Part shown: positions 28,625 through 36,910 of the stretch, in pieces
Layout of the letters: every line of letters begins with the position of its first letter
Position numbering within the stretch: the stretch's first letter is position 1
Source of the DNA: Lachnospiraceae bacterium
GTDB taxonomy: Bacteria; Bacillota; Clostridia; Lachnospirales; Lachnospiraceae
Direction: 5' to 3'
NCBI GenBank assembly: GCA_902363665.1
Contig: CABJAW010000002.1
Location: 281,795-345,794 of the forward strand
Length of the DNA: 64,000 nucleotides
Position numbers and translations under genes: made by a program
The notes under the pieces: model-generated
Seen by the model: the letters and a program-made list of their open reading frames with translations, nothing else
Databases searched by the model: none
Told to the model about the DNA's origin: nothing

Positions 28625-29071
28625 TCAGTCTTCAATGCTGATGTATTTACTCTCCTCTACAGCCTTCTTATCCTGTTTTGGAATATCCAGCTTCAGGATA
28701 CCGTCCTCATACTTTGCATGAATGTCACTCTGCTTTACACCTTCGCCTACGTAAAAGCTCCGGCTCATGCTGCCTGCGTAACGCTCACGTCTGATGTATT
28801 TGCCTTTCTTAGCCTCTTCATCCTTATCCAGACCCTTTGCAGCTGCAATGGTAAGATAACCATGATCAAGATGGATCTTAACCTCATCCTTCTTGAAGCC
28901 CGGCAGATCAATTGCTACCTCGTAGCCATTCTCAGTCTCCTTTACATCTGTCTTCATCATGTTCTTTGCATGTTTGCCATACAGCTCTTTATCTACATCT
29001 GCAACCTGCGGGAATGAAAAATCCATCCAATCATTAAATAAATTCTCTCCAAAAATGCTCGGCATCAACAT
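28625..29071 (-). CDS. Small heat-shock protein, Hsp20/alpha-crystallin family
   Basis: 148 aa, AAGGAG nine bases before ATG 29071. The alpha-crystallin domain covers about 40-140: VKETENGYEVAIDLPGFKKDEVKIHLDHGYLTIAA, YIRRERYAGSMSRSFYVGEGV, and the closing KYEDGILKLDIPK. It is an ATP-independent holdase chaperone forming oligomers. Its promoter region carries a CIRCE-like operator and is the integration site of the mobile element (29221-29264). Confidence 0.95.
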   Translation of the reverse strand: MLMPSIFGENLFNDWMDFSFPQVADVDKELYGKHAKNMMKTDVKETENGYEVAIDLPGFKKDEVKIHLDHGYLTIAAAKGLDKDEEAKKGKYIRRERYAGSMSRSFYVGEGVKQSDIHAKYEDGILKLDIPKQDKKAVEESKYISIED

Positions 29072-29138
29072 AAGTCATATCTCCTTCCAATAGAATCTCT
29101 ATCTGAGCACCCCGGTTATTCGGAATGCTATTTACTGA

Positions 29139-29189
29139 TTATCTTCGGACTCCGGTTCGGAATCCTTCGGTCCGGAACTCTTTTTCCAT
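29139..29189 (-). CDS. Possible 16-residue leader peptide upstream of hsp20
   Basis: ATG 29189 to TAA 29139, preceded by AGGAG and AAAGG sequences, encodes MEKEFRTEGFRTGVRR. It lies in the leader between the predicted start of transcription (about 29214) and hsp20. Ribosome passage could affect the downstream structure; no proof that it is translated. Confidence 0.35.
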   Translation of the reverse strand: MEKEFRTEGFRTGVRR

Positions 29190-29220
29190 TCCTTTTATTC
29201 CTCTCCTTTGTTCTATCTGT

Positions 29221-29263
29221 GTTATAACACTTCTTGTTAGCAATGTCAATAGGTGAGTGCTAA
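29221..29263 (-). promoter_or_regulatory. hsp20 promoter with CIRCE-like operator
   Basis: On the minus strand TTGACA (29249-29244), 17-base spacer, TATAAC (29226-29221). Overlapping the -35 box, 29237-29263 has exact CIRCE geometry, 9-9-9: TTAGCACTC, nine bases, CATTGCTAA. The first arm is a perfect match to the HrcA operator half-site; the second differs at three positions. Inference: HrcA-type heat-shock control. Confidence 0.65.
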
Positions 29264-29264
29264 T
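29246..29264 (+). repeat. attL core, 19-bp direct repeat
   Basis: TCAATAGGTGAGTGCTAAT, identical to 45163-45181. It includes a full CIRCE half-site and four bases of the hsp20 -35 box. Confidence 0.85.
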
Positions 29265-29348
29265 AATTTGAATATTTTTTTGCAAACCGTAATTTTTACA
29301 GGGTTTGCAAGGGATTTCAAATTGCACTCACACTCAATTTTCTTGGTT

Positions 29349-29437
29349 TTACACCATTTTTACACCATTTCATTTGATTTTGGTGTAATGCTTATTTTCT
29401 TTACACCAAATTACACCAGTGACCTGAATTTACACCA
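29349..29437 (+). repeat. Arm-type integrase binding repeats, left end
   Basis: TTACACCA at 29349, 29360, 29401, 29411 and 29430, plus an inverted copy at 29381. Neighbours are 10-11 bp apart, one helical turn. The same octamer recurs twice at the right end. Inference: sites for the integrase N-terminal domain. Confidence 0.6.
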
Positions 29438-30653
29438 CTGCTGGTACAGCATCTGGCAGGTTCATTTTTGACATTTCATTTTCTACATGAGACATTTCGG
29501 CGATATGGTTATATACGTTCATCGTAATCTTTGCATCGGAATGTCCCATCACATACTGCATGACTTTCGGATTGACATTGTTTTCACCCAATCTGGTACA
29601 GCCCGTATGCCGAAGCGTATGAGCAGATATATGAGGCATCAGCTCAGGTTCTCTGTTTTCCTGGGCTGCCAATGCCGTTTCCTTTTTGTTATAAGCATTT
29701 ACAATGTTCTTTAGGAAACTGTTTACACCTGCCGGCATGATCGGACGTCCATGTTTTGTATTGAAGATGAATCCACTACGTCCACCAATCTCTACATTAC
29801 TCTGCAATCCCAGCATCAGATTCAATTCCTTCTGCTTACGAAATGCGTCATACACAGTCTGCGTCATCGGTATCGTTCTGATGCCCGCATCCGTTTTGGT
29901 TTCAGAATCATGGAAACAATAGCCTTCATCACCTTCATAGTAAACAAGCTGACCTCCCACATGGATTTCCCTGTTCTTCATATCTACATCCGACCAGGTC
30001 AATCCAATTGTTTCACTCACTCTCAGACAAGCCCCGAACATAATCTGCATCATTGGAAGATGTGGTTTATATACCTTACTATTCTCCACAAATTTCAGAA
30101 GTTTTTCCTGCTGTTCCAAAGTCAATGCTTCTTTTTCTTTTGCCGGGGCACCATAATCTCCAAGTGTTCCTGTAACCGGATTCTTTCGGATAATCTCGTC
30201 TGCTACTGCCATCTCAAAACTTGGGTTAAGCATAGCATAAAAGCCTTTGATCGTACTGTGTGCCAGCCCTTCATCTGACAGCTGCGAAAAAAATGTCCGT
30301 ACATGAGAGGTCTTAAAATCTACCACACGAATATTTCCCAGTGTATTACGCACCCGGTGATTCCACATACCGATATAATTCTTCTTCGTTCTTTCCCGGA
30401 TATTCGTCGTTGCCATATACCGTTCAAACAAGCCATTTACCGTCAGCTTCTTTACAGATGTGTCTGTAATAAGCTGATCATCCATATCTTTATTGACCTT
30501 TTTTTCCTGTTCTCTCAGGCTCGCAAGATCCATATCATAGATTGTTATCCGCTTTCCGGTAATCTCATCTTTGTAGCGATACATATAACGTCCATCTGAT
30601 CGCTGGCTCTCTCCTGTTCTTAAATTTCTGCCTTTGTTGTCTTTTCTTGCCAT
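29430..30653 (-). CDS. int: Tyrosine recombinase / integrase, Tn916 Int type
   Basis: 407 aa from ATG 30653. The N-terminal arm-binding domain (DNKGRNLRTGESQRSDGRYMYRY) is very like Tn916 Int, then a SAM-like core-binding domain (LFERYMATTNIRERTKKNY). The catalytic domain has the R-H-R-H-Y set: LRVSETIGLTW, HTLRHTG, MGHSDAKITMNVYNHI with the nucleophilic Tyr. It catalyses integration and, with Xis, excision at the 19-bp cores. A truncated paralogue of its last 37 residues lies at 45467-45580. Confidence 0.95.
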   Translation of the reverse strand: MARKDNKGRNLRTGESQRSDGRYMYRYKDEITGKRITIYDMDLASLREQEKKVNKDMDDQLITDTSVKKLTVNGLFERYMATTNIRERTKKNYIGMWNHRVRNTLGNIRVVDFKTSHVRTFFSQLSDEGLAHSTIKGFYAMLNPSFEMAVADEIIRKNPVTGTLGDYGAPAKEKEALTLEQQEKLLKFVENSKVYKPHLPMMQIMFGACLRVSETIGLTWSDVDMKNREIHVGGQLVYYEGDEGYCFHDSETKTDAGIRTIPMTQTVYDAFRKQKELNLMLGLQSNVEIGGRSGFIFNTKHGRPIMPAGVNSFLKNIVNAYNKKETALAAQENREPELMPHISAHTLRHTGCTRLGENNVNPKVMQYVMGHSDAKITMNVYNHIAEMSHVENEMSKMNLPDAVPAVV

Positions 30654-30853
30654 ACTAATCATTCCTTTCACATTCGTTGTTTGTTATTCGGAATGATTTT
30701 TGTCCTGTTCGTATCAGTCATAATCTGTCTGATATCTGCTCACAGATTAACATAATATTTTAGGATTTCCAAGGGTAAATTCTTGAAAAACACCAATTTT
30801 TCTTTGCACTCTCATTCCGAAGGAAATTCGTTGTTTTCTCCTGTTCTCGTCCA

Positions 30854-31048
30854 TTACACTGCCATTGCATCAAGATATTTTTTTATCTTATCCACGTTAT
30901 AGAGAACACGTCTGCCAACAATGATCTTTGCTTCTGCACAGTCTGCGATTTTTCTTGCTGTGACTGCACCGCAGGATAGCATTGCCATTAAACCTTCAAT
31001 ATCCACAGTCAGACGATTTTCTGTGTTATACTCTGTTGTCTTTCTCAT
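30854..31048 (-). CDS. xis: Excisionase, Tn916 Xis type
   Basis: 64 aa from ATG 31048 (AAAGGAGG nine bases before). Short winged-helix pattern VDIEGLMAMLSCGAVTARKIADCAEAKIIVGRRVLYNVDKIKKYLD, as in MerR-like excisionases. It lies 200 bp upstream of int on the same strand. It bends the element ends to direct Int toward excision. Confidence 0.85.
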   Translation of the reverse strand: MRKTTEYNTENRLTVDIEGLMAMLSCGAVTARKIADCAEAKIIVGRRVLYNVDKIKKYLDAMAV

Positions 31049-31148
31049 GATGCACATACCTCCTTTCCTCCGTATTCTTCTGCATCACCTCCCAGACAGC
31101 GGTTTCATGCCCGTTGTCAGTACCTTCTTCTGTCGTTTTCGATGTTGT

Positions 31149-31298
31149 CTAATGATGAATTTTCTTCTGTTCGGCGTGTTGGCTTCCATTCGTACAGGCG
31201 GTGTCAACGTTACATTTGACCTCTATCAGAATTTTTCTGAATGCTGCCAGCTCCTTCTCGAGCCTGCCAGCCGTTGCCGGAGTATCTTCGACTTCCAC
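31149..31298 (-). CDS. Small open reading frame in the int/xis leader
   Basis: GTG 31298 to TAG 31149, 49 codons, containing RLEKELAAFRKILIEVKC. It has a plausible amphipathic helix but a weak ribosome site. It lies in the 480-base leader between the predicted leftward promoter (31534-31562) and xis. Function unknown. The rest of 31058-31500 holds nothing else recognisable. Confidence 0.3.
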   Translation of the reverse strand: MEVEDTPATAGRLEKELAAFRKILIEVKCNVDTACTNGSQHAEQKKIHH

Positions 31299-31500
31299 AT
31301 GCTACTCTCTGGTACAGCGGTGGAATTCTGTGTTGTCCTTTAAACCTCTAAGGGTACCTATACAGCTCATTTAATTTTCAAGGTACATAAAAAGCTCTTG
31401 AATTCCTATTCAAAACCTTTTTCTACTAATCACACGTGGCAGAGGCAATAAGGTCATATTTTTCATAAAAAAATTTGATTTTTTCATCCCCGCTTTGTTT

Positions 31501-31623
31501 ATTCGCTTTTATGCGAATATTGATTATGCTGTTATTATATTTCGCTTTAATGTTAATGTCAAGCATTTTATTCGCTTTGTTGCGAATGTTTCTGTTTACA
31601 TTCTGAGCTTTTGATAGTAAAAT
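31501..31623. promoter_or_regulatory. Divergent promoter/operator switch of the element
   Basis: Two perfect inverted repeats ATTCGC-N6-GCGAAT at 31501-31518 and 31570-31587, plus a degenerate site at 31540-31557. A leftward consensus promoter TTGACA (31562-31557), 17-base spacer, TATAAT (31539-31534) has the degenerate site as its spacer and a perfect site on each side. A rightward promoter TTTACA (31595-31600), 17 bases, TAAAAT (31618-31623) leads to the Xre gene. Inference: the Xre protein binds these sites, represses leftward xis/int transcription and tunes its own. Confidence 0.7.
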
Positions 31624-31655
31624 AGACTTATCAAATAGAAAGCAGGAAATCTGAT

Positions 31656-32216
31656 ATGACAATTGGTGATAAAATAAAAAAAATCCGGACATTCCGGAAT
31701 ATGACACAGGCTGAACTTGGTGCTGCTCTTGGCTGGGGCGATAAGGGTGCGAACCGCCTTGCCCAATACGAAACCAACTACCGGGTTCCCCGTAAAGATC
31801 TGGTGACTGAAATGGCCAGGATTCTGGATGTGAACCCAATCACTCTGTATGAACCAACAACAATGAACGCCGAAGAATTAATGGAAACGTTTTTCTGGAT
31901 GGATGAATTTAATCCCGGCATGATCAATCTCTTTCAGTTAGAGACTTATCCGGGTGAAAAATCAAATTCCAGCGACGATACCGCTATCCGCTACCATGAT
32001 TCTGATAGTTGGCCTACTCATCCACCAGTTGGTATGTGGTTTAATTATGGGGTTCTCAATGATTTTCTGAAAGAATGGACACTTAGAAAAGAAGAACTAA
32101 AATCTGGCGAAATAACCCGAGATGAATATTTTGAATGGAAAATCAACTGGCCACAGACCTGTGATGATTGTGGTAAACGAGAGCCGTCAAAACAGTGGCG
32201 AAAATCAAAAGAATAG
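31656..32216 (+). CDS. Xre family helix-turn-helix regulator of the element
   Basis: 186 aa. HTH_3 domain at 1-65 (IGDKIKKIRTFRNMTQAELGAALG...NRLAQYETNYRVPRKDLVTEMARILDV). The C-terminal region is rich in Trp and acidic residues and ends in a CDDCGKRE pair of cysteines. It is the only rightward gene of the element, transcribed away from xis/int across the switch region. It is the likely repressor that keeps the element quiescent. Confidence 0.88.
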   Translation: MTIGDKIKKIRTFRNMTQAELGAALGWGDKGANRLAQYETNYRVPRKDLVTEMARILDVNPITLYEPTTMNAEELMETFFWMDEFNPGMINLFQLETYPGEKSNSSDDTAIRYHDSDSWPTHPPVGMWFNYGVLNDFLKEWTLRKEELKSGEITRDEYFEWKINWPQTCDDCGKREPSKQWRKSKE

Positions 32217-32270
32217 AACTTAGTGAAACTTAGCAAAACTTAAATTTACTGAATTTTTCTCTTTACTCAA

Positions 32271-32318
32271 AAAAAGGCACTGTAAAACCAATGGTTCCAT
32301 GGTTTTCAATGCCTTTTG
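32271..32318. terminator. Bidirectional terminator between Xre and the ABC genes
   Basis: AAAAGGCA...TGCCTTTT outer stem and TAAAACCA/TGGTTTT inner stem with A- and T-runs on both sides. GAAACTTAG-type short direct repeats flank it (32222-32241 and 32359-32378); their meaning is unknown. Confidence 0.75.
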
Positions 32319-32396
32319 TACATATTCTCTATTGGATTTCTCGCATCTATTTGTACATGTGAAACTTAGCGAAACTTAAACCAGCATCACTACAAA

Positions 32397-34145
32397 TTAT
32401 ATATTAAGTTTCCAGTTTGCCGCTTCCGTCTGCAGATCAACTAACTTACGATATAGACCATTTTTCTTCATAAGCGTATCATGGTTTCCTTTTTCTGCCA
32501 CAACACCTTTATCCAGAACAACGATCTGATCCGCTGCTTCAATCGTTCTCATCCTGTGAGCGATTACCAGAACTGTCTTTCCACTGACCAGTTCAGATAT
32601 TGCTTCCTGTATCTGTGTTTCACTGTCCACATCTAAAGAAGCAGTTGCTTCATCCAGCAAAATAACAGGCGCATCTTTTAAAAGTGCACGAGCAATGGAA
32701 AGACGTTGGCACTCTCCACCGGAAAGCGTAGAACCATTTTCTCCTATTACTGTCTGATAACCCTGCGGTAAATTTTCGATAAATTCATGACATTTTGCTG
32801 CCTTTGCTGCTGCAATAACGTCTGTATCACTTGCGCCTTTTCGTCCAACACGAATATTTTCCATAATTGTATTATTGAACAGGACAACATCCTGAAATAC
32901 AATCGAGAAATCTTTCATCAATGCAACCGAATCAAGTTTTGCGATATCAACGCCACCAAGTGTAATCTTTCCTCCATCCAGGTCATAGAATTTTGCGGCA
33001 AGTTTTGCTACAGTACTCTTACCACCGCCGGATGGTCCGACTAATGCGGTTACCTGTCCCTGTTTCGCAGTAAATGATACATCCTTTAAGACCGGCTTTC
33101 CTTCTTCATAAGAAAATTTCACATGGTCAAAGGTTACGTCATAGCCCTTGGTGTGATAGTCTTTTTGTCCGCTTTCTAAAGGATATTCCTGAATCTCTTT
33201 CAGACGATTAACCTGTAAATTTGCACCAAAGAGTTCAGCCATATTTGCCATAGCTCCGGAAAGCGGATCGTACAGGCGTGAGGCTGCGATCAGATACAGA
33301 ATATACGTAAACAGACTGATCTTTCCATGTAAGATTAGAGAACTTCCCACAACGATCACAGTTACAAGACCAAGTCTTAAGATCATCTGACCGGTTGTAA
33401 CTAGACTTGCGCTGACCATCTCGCTGGAAATCTGTGCTTTCTCTGCTATATCCATTTTTGCATCCAGTTTCTTAAGATAAGTATTCTCCTGATTACACGC
33501 TTTGATATCCTGTACGGTTTCCAGACATTCCTGGATTCCTTCTGACAGATTCATTCTTTCCGTCATATATTTCTTTCCAAGCTTCTCCTGCCATTTTCGT
33601 GAAAGCAGTACGATTGCAAATGCCACCGGTGCAACCCATAGCAGTGCCAGTCCCATTTTCCAGTTCATAATCAAAAGTACGATACACACAATCGCTGTCG
33701 AGATCAATGCTCCAAAGAACTGCGGAACAGTATGGGAAAATGCATGTTCAAAGCTTGCACAGTCACCCATAATTGTACTTGTCAGATCAGCAAGATCACG
33801 TTCATGGAAAAATCCAAGTGGTAACGTCCTAAGCTTTTCTGCAAGTGTAATACGTCTACGTTCACTTTCCTCATAGGTACCAATATAAGCTTTTGTATAT
33901 TGCAAATAATGAAAAATAAAAATAATAACTAAAATGATAATTCCTGCAGCTGTATACCATGCAAGCCCTGCCGTTTTATCTTCCATTCCAAGAGCCACCG
34001 GAAGCATCGCATTTAATACTATTGCAAGTAAAGCAACTGGAAGCATCAAGCTGATATTTGCCAGTACAGAGTAAACAATTGCTTTAAAAAGATCTTTTGC
34101 ACCCTGATCGCTCAGAGCATATTTTTTCTGCAATCTGTTAATCAT
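32397..34145 (-). CDS. ABC exporter half-transporter (permease-ATPase fusion), second of pair
   Basis: 582 aa from ATG 34145, which overlaps the stop of the first half-transporter by 8 bp. Six-helix membrane domain (about 20-310) followed by the ATPase: Walker A GPSGGGKST, signature LSGGECQR, Walker B VILLDEATASLD, H-loop IAHRMRT. It forms a heterodimer with the upstream gene product. The fold is shared by drug exporters and by YbtPQ/IrtAB-type siderophore importers; the linked AraC gene and lipoprotein make the latter worth considering. Substrate unknown. Confidence 0.92.
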   Translation of the reverse strand: MINRLQKKYALSDQGAKDLFKAIVYSVLANISLMLPVALLAIVLNAMLPVALGMEDKTAGLAWYTAAGIIILVIIFIFHYLQYTKAYIGTYEESERRRITLAEKLRTLPLGFFHERDLADLTSTIMGDCASFEHAFSHTVPQFFGALISTAIVCIVLLIMNWKMGLALLWVAPVAFAIVLLSRKWQEKLGKKYMTERMNLSEGIQECLETVQDIKACNQENTYLKKLDAKMDIAEKAQISSEMVSASLVTTGQMILRLGLVTVIVVGSSLILHGKISLFTYILYLIAASRLYDPLSGAMANMAELFGANLQVNRLKEIQEYPLESGQKDYHTKGYDVTFDHVKFSYEEGKPVLKDVSFTAKQGQVTALVGPSGGGKSTVAKLAAKFYDLDGGKITLGGVDIAKLDSVALMKDFSIVFQDVVLFNNTIMENIRVGRKGASDTDVIAAAKAAKCHEFIENLPQGYQTVIGENGSTLSGGECQRLSIARALLKDAPVILLDEATASLDVDSETQIQEAISELVSGKTVLVIAHRMRTIEAADQIVVLDKGVVAEKGNHDTLMKKNGLYRKLVDLQTEAANWKLNI

Positions 34146-35955
34146 GTTTTTTTTCCTTTCCCACAGATTTTCCAACCTTCCAGGTAATCTGTGTCTGATA
34201 CTCTTTCCACATTGATGCATAAATGCCATTTTGATTCACAAGTTCCTGATGATTGCCACATTCTACGATTTTTCCATCACCAAACACGAGAATCGTGTCT
34301 GCATTCTGAATTGTAGACAGACGATGTGCAATCATAAGTACTGTTTTTCCACGGGTCAATCCTTCAAAGGCAAGCTGGATCTGATGTTCATTTTCTGCAT
34401 CTGCAAAAGCAGTCGCTTCATCAAGTACGATAATCGGTGCATCCTTGAGAATTGCACGGGCTAATGCAATACGCTGATTTTCACCACCGGACAGATAAGT
34501 TCCTCCGTTTCCAACCACAGTATCGAGCCCATTTGGGAGTCTGTCTATGATATCTTTGCACTGGGCTGCTCCCGCTGCTTTCAATACCTCATCACGTGTG
34601 GCCTCCGGTCTGGCAGCTCTGATATTTTCTAGTAAAGTGTCATTGAACAGGCGTGTATTCTGGAATACAAATGCAATCTGCTCCATCAAATCATTTTTTG
34701 CAATCTCACGAACATCTACACCGCCAACCAGAACAGCGCCTTCCTGCACATCATAAAAACGTGGGATCAGACTTGCCGCTGTAGATTTACCACTGCCGGA
34801 AGCTCCGACTAATGCAATGGTTTTTCCTGACGGAATTTCGAAGCTCACATGATCCAGTGCTTTTTTCTCAGTGCCCTGATAAGTAAAGGAAACATCCTGA
34901 AATACAACGGAAGCAGCCTTTGGCTGTTTTGGAGTATTGGATTCTTCGAGTGGTTTCTCCTGTAAAACAGCTTCAATTCTGCTTATCGCACTTTTGGCTG
35001 CCATCAATTGTTCGCTTGCAAACATGATACGGTTCATCATTGTCGTGCAAATCGGTGTAAACAGACTGTAAAACAGGAAATCCAAAAACAGCTTCTGACT
35101 GTCAGCCTGTCCACTTGAACCCGTAAGAATCAACACTGCTGCCGGAATCAATAAAATGAAAGTTCCATTTAAAGTAACATTAAATCCAGTCAGTGGAATA
35201 CGACAGCAGATTGCATATCCGCTGGCATATTTTTTGTATTCTTCAATCGCAGCGTGAAAGTTTTTGAAAGAATACACAGTTTGCTGAAATACCTTTACAA
35301 CCGGGATTCCACGGACAAATTCAACCGCTTCTTTGTTCATTGTTTCCAGGGCAGTCATGTATCCAGACATAAAATCTGCATTATCTCCACCCATCATTTT
35401 TTTCAGAAAAAATACGCTGATGACCAACGGAAGCAGACAACAAATTCCAAGTCTCCAATCAAAGACAAACAACAAAATGATAACTGCAACCGGCATAACA
35501 ACTGCACCAGTTAGATCCGGTAACTGGTGTGCCAGAAACCCTTCGGTCAGTCCAGCATTATCATCAATAATTTTCCGAAGTCTGCCACTGGCATTCTGAC
35601 TGAAATATCCAAGTGGTAATGTAACAATATGATGCATAGCTTCTTTTTTCATATTGGTTGCTGTGCGAAACGCTGCCAAGTGTGAACAACATAGTGCTAC
35701 AAAATACAAAAAAATGCTAAGCATTGAAAATGCCACAGCGAGCCATGCATAATGTCCGCTGGATGCTGCCAGAGAAATATTCCCCTGCATCATTGCATGT
35801 AAGATATCCCTAATCACAAACCAGATGCAGACAAAGGGAATCATAGAAAGTATCGTGGACAGTCCTGCCAGAATACATCCGGCAATGGTCAACCAGTGTC
35901 GGTTCCCTGCAAATTCAAACATCCGAGATAGTTCAGGATTTTTCTTTTTATTCAT
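34138..35955 (-). CDS. ABC exporter half-transporter (permease-ATPase fusion), first of pair
   Basis: 605 aa, AGGAGG before ATG 35955. Membrane domain (about 20-320) then ATPase with Walker A GASGSGKST, LSGGENQR, Walker B IIVLDEATAFADAENEHQI, H-loop IAHRLST. In Walker B-D-loop the usual SALD/SVD is AFADAE, as in YbtQ-like and some multidrug heterodimers. A strong terminator (35972-36014) directly abuts its ribosome site, so expression needs read-through from the lipoprotein gene. Confidence 0.92.
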   Translation of the reverse strand: MNKKKNPELSRMFEFAGNRHWLTIAGCILAGLSTILSMIPFVCIWFVIRDILHAMMQGNISLAASSGHYAWLAVAFSMLSIFLYFVALCCSHLAAFRTATNMKKEAMHHIVTLPLGYFSQNASGRLRKIIDDNAGLTEGFLAHQLPDLTGAVVMPVAVIILLFVFDWRLGICCLLPLVISVFFLKKMMGGDNADFMSGYMTALETMNKEAVEFVRGIPVVKVFQQTVYSFKNFHAAIEEYKKYASGYAICCRIPLTGFNVTLNGTFILLIPAAVLILTGSSGQADSQKLFLDFLFYSLFTPICTTMMNRIMFASEQLMAAKSAISRIEAVLQEKPLEESNTPKQPKAASVVFQDVSFTYQGTEKKALDHVSFEIPSGKTIALVGASGSGKSTAASLIPRFYDVQEGAVLVGGVDVREIAKNDLMEQIAFVFQNTRLFNDTLLENIRAARPEATRDEVLKAAGAAQCKDIIDRLPNGLDTVVGNGGTYLSGGENQRIALARAILKDAPIIVLDEATAFADAENEHQIQLAFEGLTRGKTVLMIAHRLSTIQNADTILVFGDGKIVECGNHQELVNQNGIYASMWKEYQTQITWKVGKSVGKEKKHD

Positions 35956-35971
35956 GATCTTATATCCTCCT

Positions 35972-36014
35972 AAAAAAAGTCGGTGGTATCAGACTCTTTC
36001 CAATTTCCACCGAC
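35972..36014 (-). terminator. Terminator/attenuator abutting the ABC gene start
   Basis: GTCGGTGG/CCACCGAC stem with a 20-base loop followed by seven U. The AGGAGG site of the next gene begins directly after the U-run, leaving no room for a promoter. Confidence 0.8.
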
Positions 36015-36027
36015 TCAAATTCATTTA

Positions 36028-36798
36028 CTATTCAGACAGATTCTCTTTACAGAATAGTTGTATACAATTCTCAACATCTGCTTGCGTATAGTCAACAGAA
36101 ATTCCTGCTGCCAGCCAATAAGCATATTCACCTGCGTCATACTTTTCCAGTGCATCCAGATCACTGCCATATCTGAATTCAATATGCCATGTTGTTTTCA
36201 TCGTATCCGGAGCGATACAGAAATAGGTAAACTCGCCGGAATCAGCATCATCACTTTCGTAAATGTACAGACCACGCGTTTCTTCCATACCTACGTAATG
36301 ATAAGAATGGCTGAATATATCATTCCCATTTTCATCCACACCTGATATTGTTGTTCCGTCAAACGTAAATCGATCTATATTCTGTAAAAATTCACAGTCG
36401 TATGCCATATTTCTATCCTTGTAAGTTTCCACTGCTTCTTCACCAGTGACTGTTCCAGTTACCATAGAAGACATCTTTTCAACAGCCGCCTGAGCATTAT
36501 CCTCTCCTACAATTGAAGCACTGTCATCCAGCCACAGCTGATCGTATTCATCTGCTAGAATAACCGGCCACAGTTCCTGATAAGTACCTTTCAGATCACT
36601 TAAAAGTTGATCTGCTGCCTTCTGATTCTCATCAGTTCCACTTTCCTTCTGTACGCTCGTAGTCTGTTCGTCTGTAACACTGCTTTCTGTTTGCTTTGTT
36701 TCAGATGTACTGCTGCTTGTATTTCCACAACCTGTCAATAAAGAAATAGACAAAGTCGCTGCTAAAAACAAGCTTGTTAATAGTTTTCTCTGTTTCAT
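36028..36798 (-). CDS. Lipoprotein of unknown function
   Basis: 256 aa, AGGAGG before ATG 36798. Lipobox LLTGC at about 20-24 after a hydrophobic signal, then a Ser/Thr/Glu-rich linker (about 25-60) and a globular domain. It is exported and anchored to the outer face of the membrane. No family recognised. It sits between the AraC regulator and the ABC pair on the same strand, so it may bind the transported compound or sense it. A terminator hairpin precedes its ribosome site. Confidence 0.8.
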   Translation of the reverse strand: MKQRKLLTSLFLAATLSISLLTGCGNTSSSTSETKQTESSVTDEQTTSVQKESGTDENQKAADQLLSDLKGTYQELWPVILADEYDQLWLDDSASIVGEDNAQAAVEKMSSMVTGTVTGEEAVETYKDRNMAYDCEFLQNIDRFTFDGTTISGVDENGNDIFSHSYHYVGMEETRGLYIYESDDADSGEFTYFCIAPDTMKTTWHIEFRYGSDLDALEKYDAGEYAYWLAAGISVDYTQADVENCIQLFCKENLSE

Positions 36799-36815
36799 TA
36801 TAATCCTCCTAAATC

Positions 36816-36858
36816 AAAAAATATGCATTAGTCAGTCTTATCTAACTAATGCATATTT
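36816..36858 (-). terminator. Terminator/attenuator abutting the lipoprotein gene start
   Basis: 12-bp perfect stem ATATGCATTAGT/ACTAATGCATAT followed by five U, then the AGGAGG site of the lipoprotein gene. Confidence 0.8.
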
Positions 36859-36910
36859 TATCTGGTACTAATATAAAACTCAATGACCTGTCAGACTGGA
36901 TTCTATCCAA

